NCBI RefSeq assembly: GCF_028728065.1
Contig: NZ_CP117812.1
Span: forward strand, 1,488,001-1,552,000
DNA from: Lentisphaera profundi
GTDB lineage: Bacteria; Verrucomicrobiota; Lentisphaeria; Lentisphaerales; Lentisphaeraceae
DNA length: 64,000 nucleotides
Direction of reading: 5' to 3'
A model generated the notes under the pieces. It searched no databases, was not told the DNA's origin, and worked only from the letters and a program-made list of their open reading frames with translations. Position numbers and translations under genes: made by a program. How positions within the stretch are numbered: the first letter of the stretch is position 1; every line of letters starts with the position of its first letter. Below are positions 45,053-53,433 of the stretch, piece by piece.

Positions 45053-46567
45053 ATGCCCTCTTTCAAAAATCTTATTAACTTAACCATCATTGCCATCAGC
45101 TCACAAGTCTATGCCGATATTAGTCTCCCTCAAATCATCGATAGCCAAATGATTCTCCAGCGTGATGCCAAAGTTCCTATTTGGGGTTGGGCAGATAAAG
45201 GCGAACAAGTTACAGTTCAATTTGCGGGACAAACAAAAACGGCTACGCCAAATGAATCTGGCAAATGGATGATTGACTTAGATCCCATGCCGGCGTCAAA
45301 CGAAGCTCGTAGTATGATTATAAAAGGCAAAAATACGATTAACCTCAATGATATCCTCGTGGGAGAAGTGTGGCTTGCCTCCGGACAATCCAATATGGAA
45401 TGGACCTTTAATGGCATAGAAAAAAAGGAATATGAAGCCGCGCTAAAACAAAAAAACAATAATGACATTCGCTTCTTTCACGTCACCCATCATCTCCAAG
45501 CTGGAGCGCCAATGGATGATACTATCGGTAGCTGGAAAAAAGCTGAAGAGTTTCTCGCTACACCTCATTCAGTTTCTGCGGTAGCCACTTTCTTTGCGAT
45601 AAAACTTCAAAAAGAACTTGCTATTCCCATCGCTATTCTGGATTCAAATTGGGGTGGTATGAGAGTCGATTGCTTCATTTCTGAAGAAGGTTATAAAAGT
45701 GAAAATCTTCCACTCAGAAAACATGGAGTGGCTCAGCCTAATATTCGCTTACAAAAACTCAAACAAATGCGTGATTCACTTAATCAAACTATTGCACTAG
45801 CCGAAAAAGGGATATCAGCTTCATATATTGAAGAGCGCATAAACGGCTGGGCAGATAATATGATTTACAATGCCATGATCGCCCCACTCGCTCCTTATGC
45901 CATCAAGGGTGCCATTTGGTACCAGGGCGAATCCAATCGTGGTGATGCAAAATACTTCAAAAAGATGAAAGCACTCTCCTTTGGTTGGTCCAAAGCCTTT
46001 CGCGTTAAAGATATCCCACTCATTCAGGTACAAATTGCTCCCTTTGACTACACTCGTGGAAAAAACCCAAAGGATAGCACTCTCTGTGATACTATTTGGA
46101 AGGCTCAATACAAAGCCGCTAAAGAACTTAAGGGAATCGAAGTCGTCGCCATACATGATATCAATATCAATATTAAAGATATTCATCCTCGAAGTAAAGA
46201 ACTTGTGGGTCAGCGTTTAGCCGCGATAGCACTAAAAAATACTTATGGGAAAAACCTTATTGCTCAAGGTCCTCAATTTGCCTCGGCTAAAACCCAAGGA
46301 CAGAAAGTTATTCTCAGCTTTGATAACATCGACCAAGGGCTGAGTACCAAAGATAATAAAGCTCCTACACATTTTGAACTCTCCAACGATGGCAAGAATT
46401 TCATCGCTGCTGAGGCCATCATTCAGGGCAACTCCATTGTCGTTTCTTCCACACAAGTTTCCACTCCGAAGTTTGTCCGCATGGGTTGGAGCGATATTGC
46501 CATCCCAAACTTACAAGATAAAAACGGCTGGCCCGTTTTCGCTTTCCCCGCACAGCCAATTAAATAA
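45053..46567 (+). CDS. Secreted sialate O-acetylesterase-like (SASA) protein
   Basis: A 504-residue protein with a signal peptide (about 1-20) and the DUF303/SASA layout: an N-terminal beta region (LPQIIDSQMILQRDAKVPIW), the nucleophile motif ASGQSNMEW with Ser113, IWYQGESN near residue 289, and a C-terminal DIHPRSKELVGQRLA with catalytic Asp/His. The family hydrolyses O-acetyl esters on sugars, not only sialic acid; in this setting it probably deacetylates the same glycan as the sulfatases. AAGGAA lies 6 bases before the start. Confidence 0.93.
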   Translation: MPSFKNLINLTIIAISSQVYADISLPQIIDSQMILQRDAKVPIWGWADKGEQVTVQFAGQTKTATPNESGKWMIDLDPMPASNEARSMIIKGKNTINLNDILVGEVWLASGQSNMEWTFNGIEKKEYEAALKQKNNNDIRFFHVTHHLQAGAPMDDTIGSWKKAEEFLATPHSVSAVATFFAIKLQKELAIPIAILDSNWGGMRVDCFISEEGYKSENLPLRKHGVAQPNIRLQKLKQMRDSLNQTIALAEKGISASYIEERINGWADNMIYNAMIAPLAPYAIKGAIWYQGESNRGDAKYFKKMKALSFGWSKAFRVKDIPLIQVQIAPFDYTRGKNPKDSTLCDTIWKAQYKAAKELKGIEVVAIHDININIKDIHPRSKELVGQRLAAIALKNTYGKNLIAQGPQFASAKTQGQKVILSFDNIDQGLSTKDNKAPTHFELSNDGKNFIAAEAIIQGNSIVVSSTQVSTPKFVRMGWSDIAIPNLQDKNGWPVFAFPAQPIK

Positions 46568-46573
46568 AACTCT

Positions 46574-46740
46574 GGGCGCGCAGGCATCCTGCCCGCACTT
46601 ATCATAAAAGCACTTACAACTGTAAACTGAGCGCTGACGACTTTTTTCTAAGGCACGATAAATCGTGGACTACATACATAAGGAAGGCTCGTAGTACAGG
46701 CTTTAGCCTGCGGTTTTTTAAGGCACGATAAATCGTGGAT
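46574..46740. repeat. Mosaic of palindromic intergenic repeats
   Basis: Seen: GCAGG-CAT-CCTGC (46580-46592); CAGGC-TTTA-GCCTG (46697-46710); and two direct copies, 70 bases apart, of TAAGGCACGATAAATCGTGG (46649 and 46719), each holding the palindrome CACGAT-AA-ATCGTG. This is typical of dispersed REP/BIME-like repeats; no protein is encoded. Confidence 0.75.
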
Positions 46741-46750
46741 CACCATACAA

Positions 46751-46784
46751 AGGGCGCCGAGAATTATTCTCGGCGTCCTTTTTT
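46751..46784 (+). terminator. Rho-independent terminator
   Basis: A 13-bp stem (46751-46763 with 46767-46779; one G-T pair) around loop TTA, followed by six T (46779-46784). It closes the SASA-esterase transcript and its repeat-rich 3' region before the next pseudopilin gene. Confidence 0.92.
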
Positions 46785-46891
46785 GTCCATGATTGAAATA
46801 ATTAAAAAAACAATTTCTTGTAACAGCAAAGCTTTTCTGAAGTTTTACATTTTAAGGATTTTTATAAGGTAAGAAAAACAGGAGTTTATTT

Positions 46892-47716
46892 ATGCGTTTC
46901 AAATATCAGTCATCATTTAAAAAACAGTATCAGTTCACACTCATTGAACTCTTAGTGGTCATAGCCATAATTGGTATATTAGCATCCCTTCTTTTACCTT
47001 CATTAAAGAAAAGTAGAGAGCAGGCTAGAATAGCTGTTTGTACCAGTAATTTGAAGCAAATTAACACAGCGACATTTTTATACATGGATGACAGTGAAGG
47101 CTATTTCCCTGCAAGATCACCATGGACCGGTATTGGTTTCGATGATCTTCTTGGAACCTATGACGGACGTGACCTGACTGAAACTCAAATGCTCGCTGGA
47201 GGACATATCGGTGCACTAGTTGCGAATCTCCCTGGTGGCGTTGATCATGGTGCACTGTATCGCTGTCCTCTAGATGATCGTGAAAGTCCTGGCTGGATTA
47301 TAAAAACCTATGATATTTCTGCTTTTTATCATGCTCCTATTTGGAATTATAAAGATCCCGCTCGCAGAGGAGTTTCAGGTATGTTTCATAATGGGACAAC
47401 ACTCTTAGCTGCTTCAAGAAAATTAAATGACCTTAATAATACTAGTGAAGTCATTGCCTATGGAGAAAATTTTGCTCCCTTAGATTTTGATAATAATTGG
47501 ATTAGACTGAATATGGGTAATTCATGGGAATGGAGCGGTCTTACTGCCACTCTTTTTGAACAGAATGAAGCCGCCCACTCAAATATGAAATTCAATTTCT
47601 CTATGGCAGATGGCCATGTGGAAAAAATGAATTATATACAATCCATGGTTCGTTCAGGTGGTGCCATGGCTACTAATGCTGACACATCAGGAAGTGCATG
47701 GGATTCAGAGAGATAA
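46892..47716 (+). CDS. DUF1559 prepilin-like protein
   Basis: A 274-residue pseudopilin-like protein. Prepilin segment [20 protein letters not shown] at residues 15-34, with glutamine before the phenylalanine, not glycine. The DUF1559 body includes RCPLDDR, shared with the gene at 28518. The C-terminus has His, ten residues, [14 protein letters not shown] and ends AWDSER, the second tail type. AGGAG lies 8 bases before the start. A terminator stands just upstream, so it has its own promoter. Confidence 0.93.
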   Translation: MRFKYQSSFKKQYQFTLIELLVVIAIIGILASLLLPSLKKSREQARIAVCTSNLKQINTATFLYMDDSEGYFPARSPWTGIGFDDLLGTYDGRDLTETQMLAGGHIGALVANLPGGVDHGALYRCPLDDRESPGWIIKTYDISAFYHAPIWNYKDPARRGVSGMFHNGTTLLAASRKLNDLNNTSEVIAYGENFAPLDFDNNWIRLNMGNSWEWSGLTATLFEQNEAAHSNMKFNFSMADGHVEKMNYIQSMVRSGGAMATNADTSGSAWDSER

Positions 47717-47896
47717 AACCACTGCTAGCTCAACATGCCTTTGTCCGCAGCAAAGTAAAAATCTATGACTGATCTATCGCAGCTACTAAAAGAATAAGTC
47801 GAAGCTAAATAAGCTTTCACTATGTTTTCGTTTGATATTTGTCGCAAACTAATGTTTTATGTGTTTATCATATTCAAAGCAGTCACGGAAAATCAC

Positions 47897-50401
47897 ATGA
47901 AACTTAAGTTCATACCCTTCTTACTCTTATCATTCAGCCTCTTTTCTCAAGATCGACCCAAGCCCAATATCGTACTCATGCTCGCCGATGACTTGGGTTG
48001 GCAAGATGTGAAATGTTATGATATTGATAAGCCCTCGCCCATGGAAACCCCGAATCTCGACGCTTTAGCAACAAAGGGCGTCAAGTTCTGGCAAGCCTAT
48101 TCCCCTGCCCCCGTATGTGCTCCTAGCCGCGCGGCGATCCTCAGTGGTCATCACCCTGCCCGTGGTGAAATGACGAGTGTTGCGGGTGGTAAGCCTCCTC
48201 ATGCTGGTCATCCCAAAAACTCTTTTCAAATCACGCCTTGGTATAGCTCGCGCATGCCCTTGAGTACTTTTAGCTTGGCAGAAGCTCTAAAAGCCGAAGG
48301 CTACACGACGGGTCATAGCGGTAAATGGCACATCTCAAAAAATCATTATGCCTACCCACAACCCTTTCATCATGGCTTTGATTACTCGGTACACGAACGC
48401 GGTGTTCAGAACAATATGACACCTGATCGTCTTACAGAATTTGCTACTAATGACCCCAAGGACCCCTACCGTTTAGACAAAAATGGCATGCCTTTTGATG
48501 CTCCCCAGCATGGTGCCATGACTTTTATTAAAGAAAACCAAGACAAGCCCTTTTTTCTTTACTACGCTACTTGGTTGGTTCATGCGCCCATTGTCATGCG
48601 TAGTGAAGCACTGCTCAGAAAGTATGAAAAAAAACTAGGCGTAACACTCACGGATGAACACAAAAAGAGCTGGAAGAAAAAGGGCCAAAGCAATCCTTTT
48701 TATTGCGCCATGGTTGAGCAACTCGATTATTACCTAGGACAAATTTTTACACATTTAGAAACGACTGATGATCCCCGCTGGCCCGGCCATAAACTGATCG
48801 AAAATACTTACATCATTTTTAGCTCCGATAACGGTGGTATGGAGGGTGGTGGAAATGAAATCTATACCGATAACTTCCCTCTCGACCGCGGTAAAATCTC
48901 CACCAAAGAAGGCGGTGTTCGCGTCCCACTCATTATCACGGGTCCGGGTATAGCTAAAAACACAGAGAGTGAGGTCATGGTCAATGGCTTGGACTTTTTT
49001 CCCACTATCCTATCGCTCATTGGAGCTAAGAAACCGAAAAATAAGATTTTTGATGGCTGTGACCTAGTCCCCTTATTAAAAACTGATGTCTCCGACCCCA
49101 CACTGGTTAAAAATACCGCCGGAAAAGTTCGCGACACCATGCTTTGGCATTTTCCTCAATCCGAGAATACGAGCTCAATCCGAGTGGGAGACTATAAATT
49201 ATTACGACGCTATAATAAAGAAAATTCTCTGGAGCTCTACCGCTTGTATGATTCTTCTAAGCAAACTCAAGTACGCTCTGACATCGAGGAAATGAAAGAC
49301 ATTGCGGTAAAAATGCCCGATAAAGTACGCGAACTAAATGATAAGCTCAGCTTAATAATTAGCGGAATGGGTGGGCGTACACCTTACTTCAATCCCCATT
49401 ATGTGGGTCCCCTAACCCATAAAAAAAAGGCTCCCGTCATCTTCAACCATAAGCAAGTGGGAAACAAAGTCGAATTCCGTTTTAAAAACAATGGGGCTCA
49501 AGTCATCCACGCCGACCTCATTTACACTCAAAAAGGTGGTGATCGCGATGAAGAATGGCAACGCCTTGACGCTGAAATACTCGAAGATAACAAAGTGATT
49601 GCCTTTCTCCCCAAACACACGAGTCATTTCTTCCTCAACTTAATTGATGAAAACAATTTCTTAGCCTCCTATCCAGAAATTGATGGTCTCAAAAAAAGAA
49701 ACGAAAACTTGGGTTTCAGTTCTATGGCCTTAAAAGCTCATTACCCTAAAGCCCATAAAGGAAAGCCCATTAATTTTAGTGAGATATTCACTGATTTAAG
49801 CCAGCCAAATAGCCATGTAGATATTCTTCTCAGTGAGGATTTCGAAGCTGATAAACTACCCACGAGTATGAGCTTCACTCAAGGTATTTCTCTCAGCAAT
49901 ATAGCGGCCGCAAGTGGCTCACAAGGCCTAGAGCTTTTCGATAGCAAAAAATTGACTCGTCCTTGGATGCCCCTAACAGATTTTAAAGTTGATACCCCAA
50001 AGGACAAAAAATCTGGTCAGCTAAGAATTTCATTCGCTTTAAAACTAGACGAAAAATCACCGGGAATACTCGGCTTTGTCTTGCGAGACCACCGTTCAGG
50101 AAAACGTTTATCCCTCGGAGACATTAAAATTGGCGATGACTGTGTAAAAGCCAATGGCTTAACGCTCATGTCCTTTGACCCCGGGATTTGCTATCAGGTG
50201 GATTTATCCTTGCAATGGGGCCCTAAACGCAGTCACTTTTATACGCTCTCTGCCACTACTGCCGATGGCCGACATTTAAGTGCGAGTGTCCCCTATGAAA
50301 ATTATCATTTTAATCTTCCCGACTCCGTCAGTCTCATGGGTCTAGGAGCTCAAGAAAGCCTAATCTACATCGACAACCTCGTCATTCGTCTTGAAGATTG
50401 A
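47897..50401 (+). CDS. Secreted sulfatase with C-terminal beta-sandwich domain
   Basis: An 834-residue protein: signal peptide (about 1-17), type I sulfatase domain (about 22-500) and a long C-terminal extension (about 510-834) whose last 190 residues look like a concanavalin/laminin-G-type beta-sandwich, possibly carbohydrate-binding. Sulfatase motifs: VLMLADDLGWQDV, CAPSR with Cys74 as formylglycine precursor, GHSGKWHIS and FSSDNGG. The start at 47897 begins the signal peptide; an upstream ATG would add 25 residues that hide it. The ribosome site is weak (GGAA). Ends 66 bases before the BD-FAE-like gene. Confidence 0.91.
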   Translation: MKLKFIPFLLLSFSLFSQDRPKPNIVLMLADDLGWQDVKCYDIDKPSPMETPNLDALATKGVKFWQAYSPAPVCAPSRAAILSGHHPARGEMTSVAGGKPPHAGHPKNSFQITPWYSSRMPLSTFSLAEALKAEGYTTGHSGKWHISKNHYAYPQPFHHGFDYSVHERGVQNNMTPDRLTEFATNDPKDPYRLDKNGMPFDAPQHGAMTFIKENQDKPFFLYYATWLVHAPIVMRSEALLRKYEKKLGVTLTDEHKKSWKKKGQSNPFYCAMVEQLDYYLGQIFTHLETTDDPRWPGHKLIENTYIIFSSDNGGMEGGGNEIYTDNFPLDRGKISTKEGGVRVPLIITGPGIAKNTESEVMVNGLDFFPTILSLIGAKKPKNKIFDGCDLVPLLKTDVSDPTLVKNTAGKVRDTMLWHFPQSENTSSIRVGDYKLLRRYNKENSLELYRLYDSSKQTQVRSDIEEMKDIAVKMPDKVRELNDKLSLIISGMGGRTPYFNPHYVGPLTHKKKAPVIFNHKQVGNKVEFRFKNNGAQVIHADLIYTQKGGDRDEEWQRLDAEILEDNKVIAFLPKHTSHFFLNLIDENNFLASYPEIDGLKKRNENLGFSSMALKAHYPKAHKGKPINFSEIFTDLSQPNSHVDILLSEDFEADKLPTSMSFTQGISLSNIAAASGSQGLELFDSKKLTRPWMPLTDFKVDTPKDKKSGQLRISFALKLDEKSPGILGFVLRDHRSGKRLSLGDIKIGDDCVKANGLTLMSFDPGICYQVDLSLQWGPKRSHFYTLSATTADGRHLSASVPYENYHFNLPDSVSLMGLGAQESLIYIDNLVIRLED

Positions 50402-50467
50402 TGACAGTCGTATTCAATTTAACTAGCCACGCAACTTTTAATTAACTCCCACCACAAGGTTCCATCA

Positions 50468-51343
50468 ATGAATTCTTTATTTAAAAAAATCAGCTCTTCA
50501 CTTTTTATTTCATGCCTGATTGCACTCACTTGCGCTTCCGGGCTTCACGCTGCCGAGCGCCAAGAACTCAGACTGTGGCCCGAGTTCGCTCCCGGAGAAA
50601 CAAATGATAAGAATGGACCACGCCTTTATCTCTATCAGCCCGAAAAGAAAACTTCCGATTCCATCATGCTTATCTTCCCTGGTGGTGGCTACCATGGTTT
50701 AGCTATCGACCATGAGGGCTGGAAAATCGCTGAGTATTTTAATAAACAGGGTGTCACTGCCGCCGTACTTAAATATCGCGTTCCCCGCCGCAAAGGCATG
50801 CCCAAACACATGGCGGCATGGCAAGATGCTCAACGTGCCGTACGCATTATTCGTTCAAATGCGACGAAGTGGAATATCAATCCCGAGAAAATTGCTGCCC
50901 TCGGCTTCTCAGCCGGCGGTCACCTCACCTTAATGACTTCCACCACTTCACAGACGCCTGCATATAAAGCTATTGATGAACTAGATAAACTTCCTTGCCA
51001 CGTAAACTTTGCTGTCCCCGTCTACCCTGCTTATGTACTCGAAGATGGCAGTAATGGTCCCAATAAGGGTAAAGGCAATGATTCCACCATTGTCAAAGAC
51101 TTTAAATTCGATTCAAAAACTCCACCCATGTGTCTCATTCACGGAGATACCGATCAGTATTCTGCCATGGGTTCAGTTGCGATCTATCATAAATTGAGAA
51201 CTAAACAAATTCCTGCCGAGCTTCATATCTTTGCAAAAGTTGGCCACGGTTTTGGGGCTAATCCCACTCTGAGGCCAAATAATAAGCATATTGGTGATTG
51301 GCTCAATCGCAGCTACGAAGCGCTCAAAGTTTTTGGCTTTTAG
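50468..51343 (+). CDS. Secreted BD-FAE/acetylesterase-like alpha/beta hydrolase
   Basis: A 291-residue protein with a signal peptide (about 1-28) and a compact alpha/beta-hydrolase domain. Motifs: FPGGGYHGLA (oxyanion hole), GFSAGGH with nucleophile Ser148, and a terminal VGHGFG histidine; the catalytic Asp is probably in IHGDTDQYS. It resembles bifunctional carbohydrate/acetyl or feruloyl esterases found with xylan- and glycan-degrading genes. AAGG lies 9 bases before the start. Confidence 0.9.
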   Translation: MNSLFKKISSSLFISCLIALTCASGLHAAERQELRLWPEFAPGETNDKNGPRLYLYQPEKKTSDSIMLIFPGGGYHGLAIDHEGWKIAEYFNKQGVTAAVLKYRVPRRKGMPKHMAAWQDAQRAVRIIRSNATKWNINPEKIAALGFSAGGHLTLMTSTTSQTPAYKAIDELDKLPCHVNFAVPVYPAYVLEDGSNGPNKGKGNDSTIVKDFKFDSKTPPMCLIHGDTDQYSAMGSVAIYHKLRTKQIPAELHIFAKVGHGFGANPTLRPNNKHIGDWLNRSYEALKVFGF

Positions 51344-51439
51344 TACTTAAAAACAATAATGCCTAAGGGCCTTATAAAACTTGTAGCAAAATACCTATAA
51401 GCTTTGTTTAGTATCGAAAATCATCAATAGGAATCATTT

Positions 51440-53344
51440 ATGTCTTTTTTTAAATCAAGATCAAAAGCCACTCTACAGACCTTATTTATCTCTTGCTCAC
51501 TTCTAAGTTTCAATAGCCAAGCAGCCACTCCACTTCCCGAAACACTCGCTCCCCTCAATAATAAGCCCGCACCTCAAAGTTTTGACCAAATGTGGAAAGA
51601 TTTTGATCCTCGAAAAGAAGCACTCGAAGTGGAAGTCATTAAAGAATGGGAAGAAGATGGTGTTATCTTAAAAATCCTTCGCTACGACATCGGAATTTTC
51701 AAAGGACAAAAAGCCAAAATGGCCGCTGTTTATGGCTACCCAAAAGGAGCTAAGAACCTTCCGGGATTACTACAAATTCATGGTGGTGGCCAGTACGCAG
51801 ATCACCGTGCCGTACTCACTAATGCCAAACGCGGCTATGCTACTTTATCTATTGCTTGGGCGGGACGTATAAGTGCGCCAGATTACAAAGTTAGTCCCCA
51901 TGAAGTCAAACTCTTTTGGGATAAGAAAACTTCCGATCCCGATTATAAACTCACTACTGACTGGGGCGCCTTGGATGCTTATCATGCTCCAAGTAAACAT
52001 GGTAAAGATGCTTTCCCTTCTATCCCTACTGCCGATTGGACTTTAGATCCCATCGAATCACCTCGTAATAACTCTTGGTTCCTAATCACTCTCGCTGCTC
52101 GCCGAGGATTAACTTTTCTAGAAAAACAGCCTCAAGTCAATGGTGATAAGTTAGGCGTCTATGGTCATTCCATGGGTGGCAAACTCACGGTTGCGACTGC
52201 CGCAAGTGATTCACGTATCAAAGCTGCGGCCCCTTCCTGCGGTGGCATTAGCGACCGCTACAACGAAAAAGAACTGCATCGCAATACTGTGGGTGATTCA
52301 ACACAACTCAAGCAGATAAGTGCTCCCATAGTCTTTCTTAGTCCGTCGAATGATTTTCATGGTCACATCAATAATTTAGTTGACGCCGTAAAGGAAATCA
52401 AAACGGATCAATGGCGAGTCATTTGTTCACCTCACGGTAGCCATCAGGAAATCCCCTCTGCAGAAGTCGCAACTCAATTATGGTTTGATCAATACCTTAA
52501 AGGATCATTCACTTGGCCCAAAACCCCTGCAACTTCACTCAATTTAGTCAGTCCGTCAGGCAGCCCTACTCTCATTGTGACTCCCGACCAAAGTCGTACT
52601 ATAGAAGCCGTCGATGTCTATTACTGCCAACAAGGAGACTCCAGCGGTAATCGACAATTACGTTCAAATCGAATAAATCGCTTTTGGCACCATGCACCAG
52701 CGCATAAAAAGGAAAATCAATGGCAGGCTTCAATGCCGCTTTATTCCGTGGATAAACCACTATGGGTTTATGCCAACATTAGCTATAAATTAGATACTGC
52801 GGTGACCGCTGCGGGCTATTACTATGGAACTTACAAAACTGATACATTCATTGTCTCATCTTTAGTCAAACTAGTCACTCCTAAGGCCTTACAGAAGGCA
52901 AATTTAAAAGCACAACTTAAGCCGAGTACTATCATTGAAGACTTTGATACTGATTGGCATCAGGAATGGTTTAGCTATAAGCCTCAAACTTGGCCACGAA
53001 AAACTCATAAACTCTATCATCCTGCTTATCAAGCACCTAGCCCTGATGCGGGATTAAAGATTAGAGTCTTCTCGGAAAAAGATAACACCCTGCTTATTGG
53101 CATCGATAAATACGTAGCTGAACTCACCTTAAAAGCAGGCCAAGTCAACGAGTTTATCCTCAAGCATAGTGATTTTAAAAACTATGAGGAGCAAGCCCTC
53201 AACTCTTGGAAGGGAATTGCCGAGCTCAGACTCAGTGACGCCGAAATCCTACGCTCGAGTAAAAACCGTAGTAAGACTCGTCGCCTTGGCAAATCTTGGC
53301 AAGGTAGCGATCCTCAATTCAAAGAACTGACTTGGATTAAATAA
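51440..53344 (+). CDS. Secreted alpha/beta-hydrolase esterase with C-terminal beta domain (copy 3)
   Basis: A 634-residue intact paralogue of the esterases at 29461 and 37804. Signal peptide (about 1-28), hydrolase domain (about 45-370) with LQIHGGGQ and nucleophile Ser244 in GHSMGGK, APIVFLSPSNDF, SPHGSHQE, then a beta-rich C-terminal region. It probably deacylates a glycan outside the cytoplasm. AGGAA lies 7 bases before the start. It is followed by a perfect hairpin and the SGNH-sulfatase gene at 53434, repeating the 37804-39770 gene order. A near-match to the TTGTATCAA element (TTGTAGCAA at 51381, second box one base off spacing) lies upstream. Confidence 0.87.
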   Translation: MSFFKSRSKATLQTLFISCSLLSFNSQAATPLPETLAPLNNKPAPQSFDQMWKDFDPRKEALEVEVIKEWEEDGVILKILRYDIGIFKGQKAKMAAVYGYPKGAKNLPGLLQIHGGGQYADHRAVLTNAKRGYATLSIAWAGRISAPDYKVSPHEVKLFWDKKTSDPDYKLTTDWGALDAYHAPSKHGKDAFPSIPTADWTLDPIESPRNNSWFLITLAARRGLTFLEKQPQVNGDKLGVYGHSMGGKLTVATAASDSRIKAAAPSCGGISDRYNEKELHRNTVGDSTQLKQISAPIVFLSPSNDFHGHINNLVDAVKEIKTDQWRVICSPHGSHQEIPSAEVATQLWFDQYLKGSFTWPKTPATSLNLVSPSGSPTLIVTPDQSRTIEAVDVYYCQQGDSSGNRQLRSNRINRFWHHAPAHKKENQWQASMPLYSVDKPLWVYANISYKLDTAVTAAGYYYGTYKTDTFIVSSLVKLVTPKALQKANLKAQLKPSTIIEDFDTDWHQEWFSYKPQTWPRKTHKLYHPAYQAPSPDAGLKIRVFSEKDNTLLIGIDKYVAELTLKAGQVNEFILKHSDFKNYEEQALNSWKGIAELRLSDAEILRSSKNRSKTRRLGKSWQGSDPQFKELTWIK

Positions 53345-53379
53345 AGCCAGTTCTTCAGTACATCTATCAAATATTAAAC

Positions 53380-53411
53380 ACTCTTGTTTACTTGAGTAAG
53401 TAAACAAGAGT
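53380..53411. other. Perfect 14-bp inverted repeat between two genes
   Basis: Arms ACTCTTGTTTACTT (53380-53393) and AAGTAAACAAGAGT (53398-53411) pair perfectly around loop GAGT. The hairpin ends 22 bases before the SGNH-sulfatase start. No T-run follows on either strand, so an mRNA-processing, stability or operator role fits better than intrinsic termination. Confidence 0.85.
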
Positions 53412-53433
53412 AAAATAAACTGAGACATAAATT

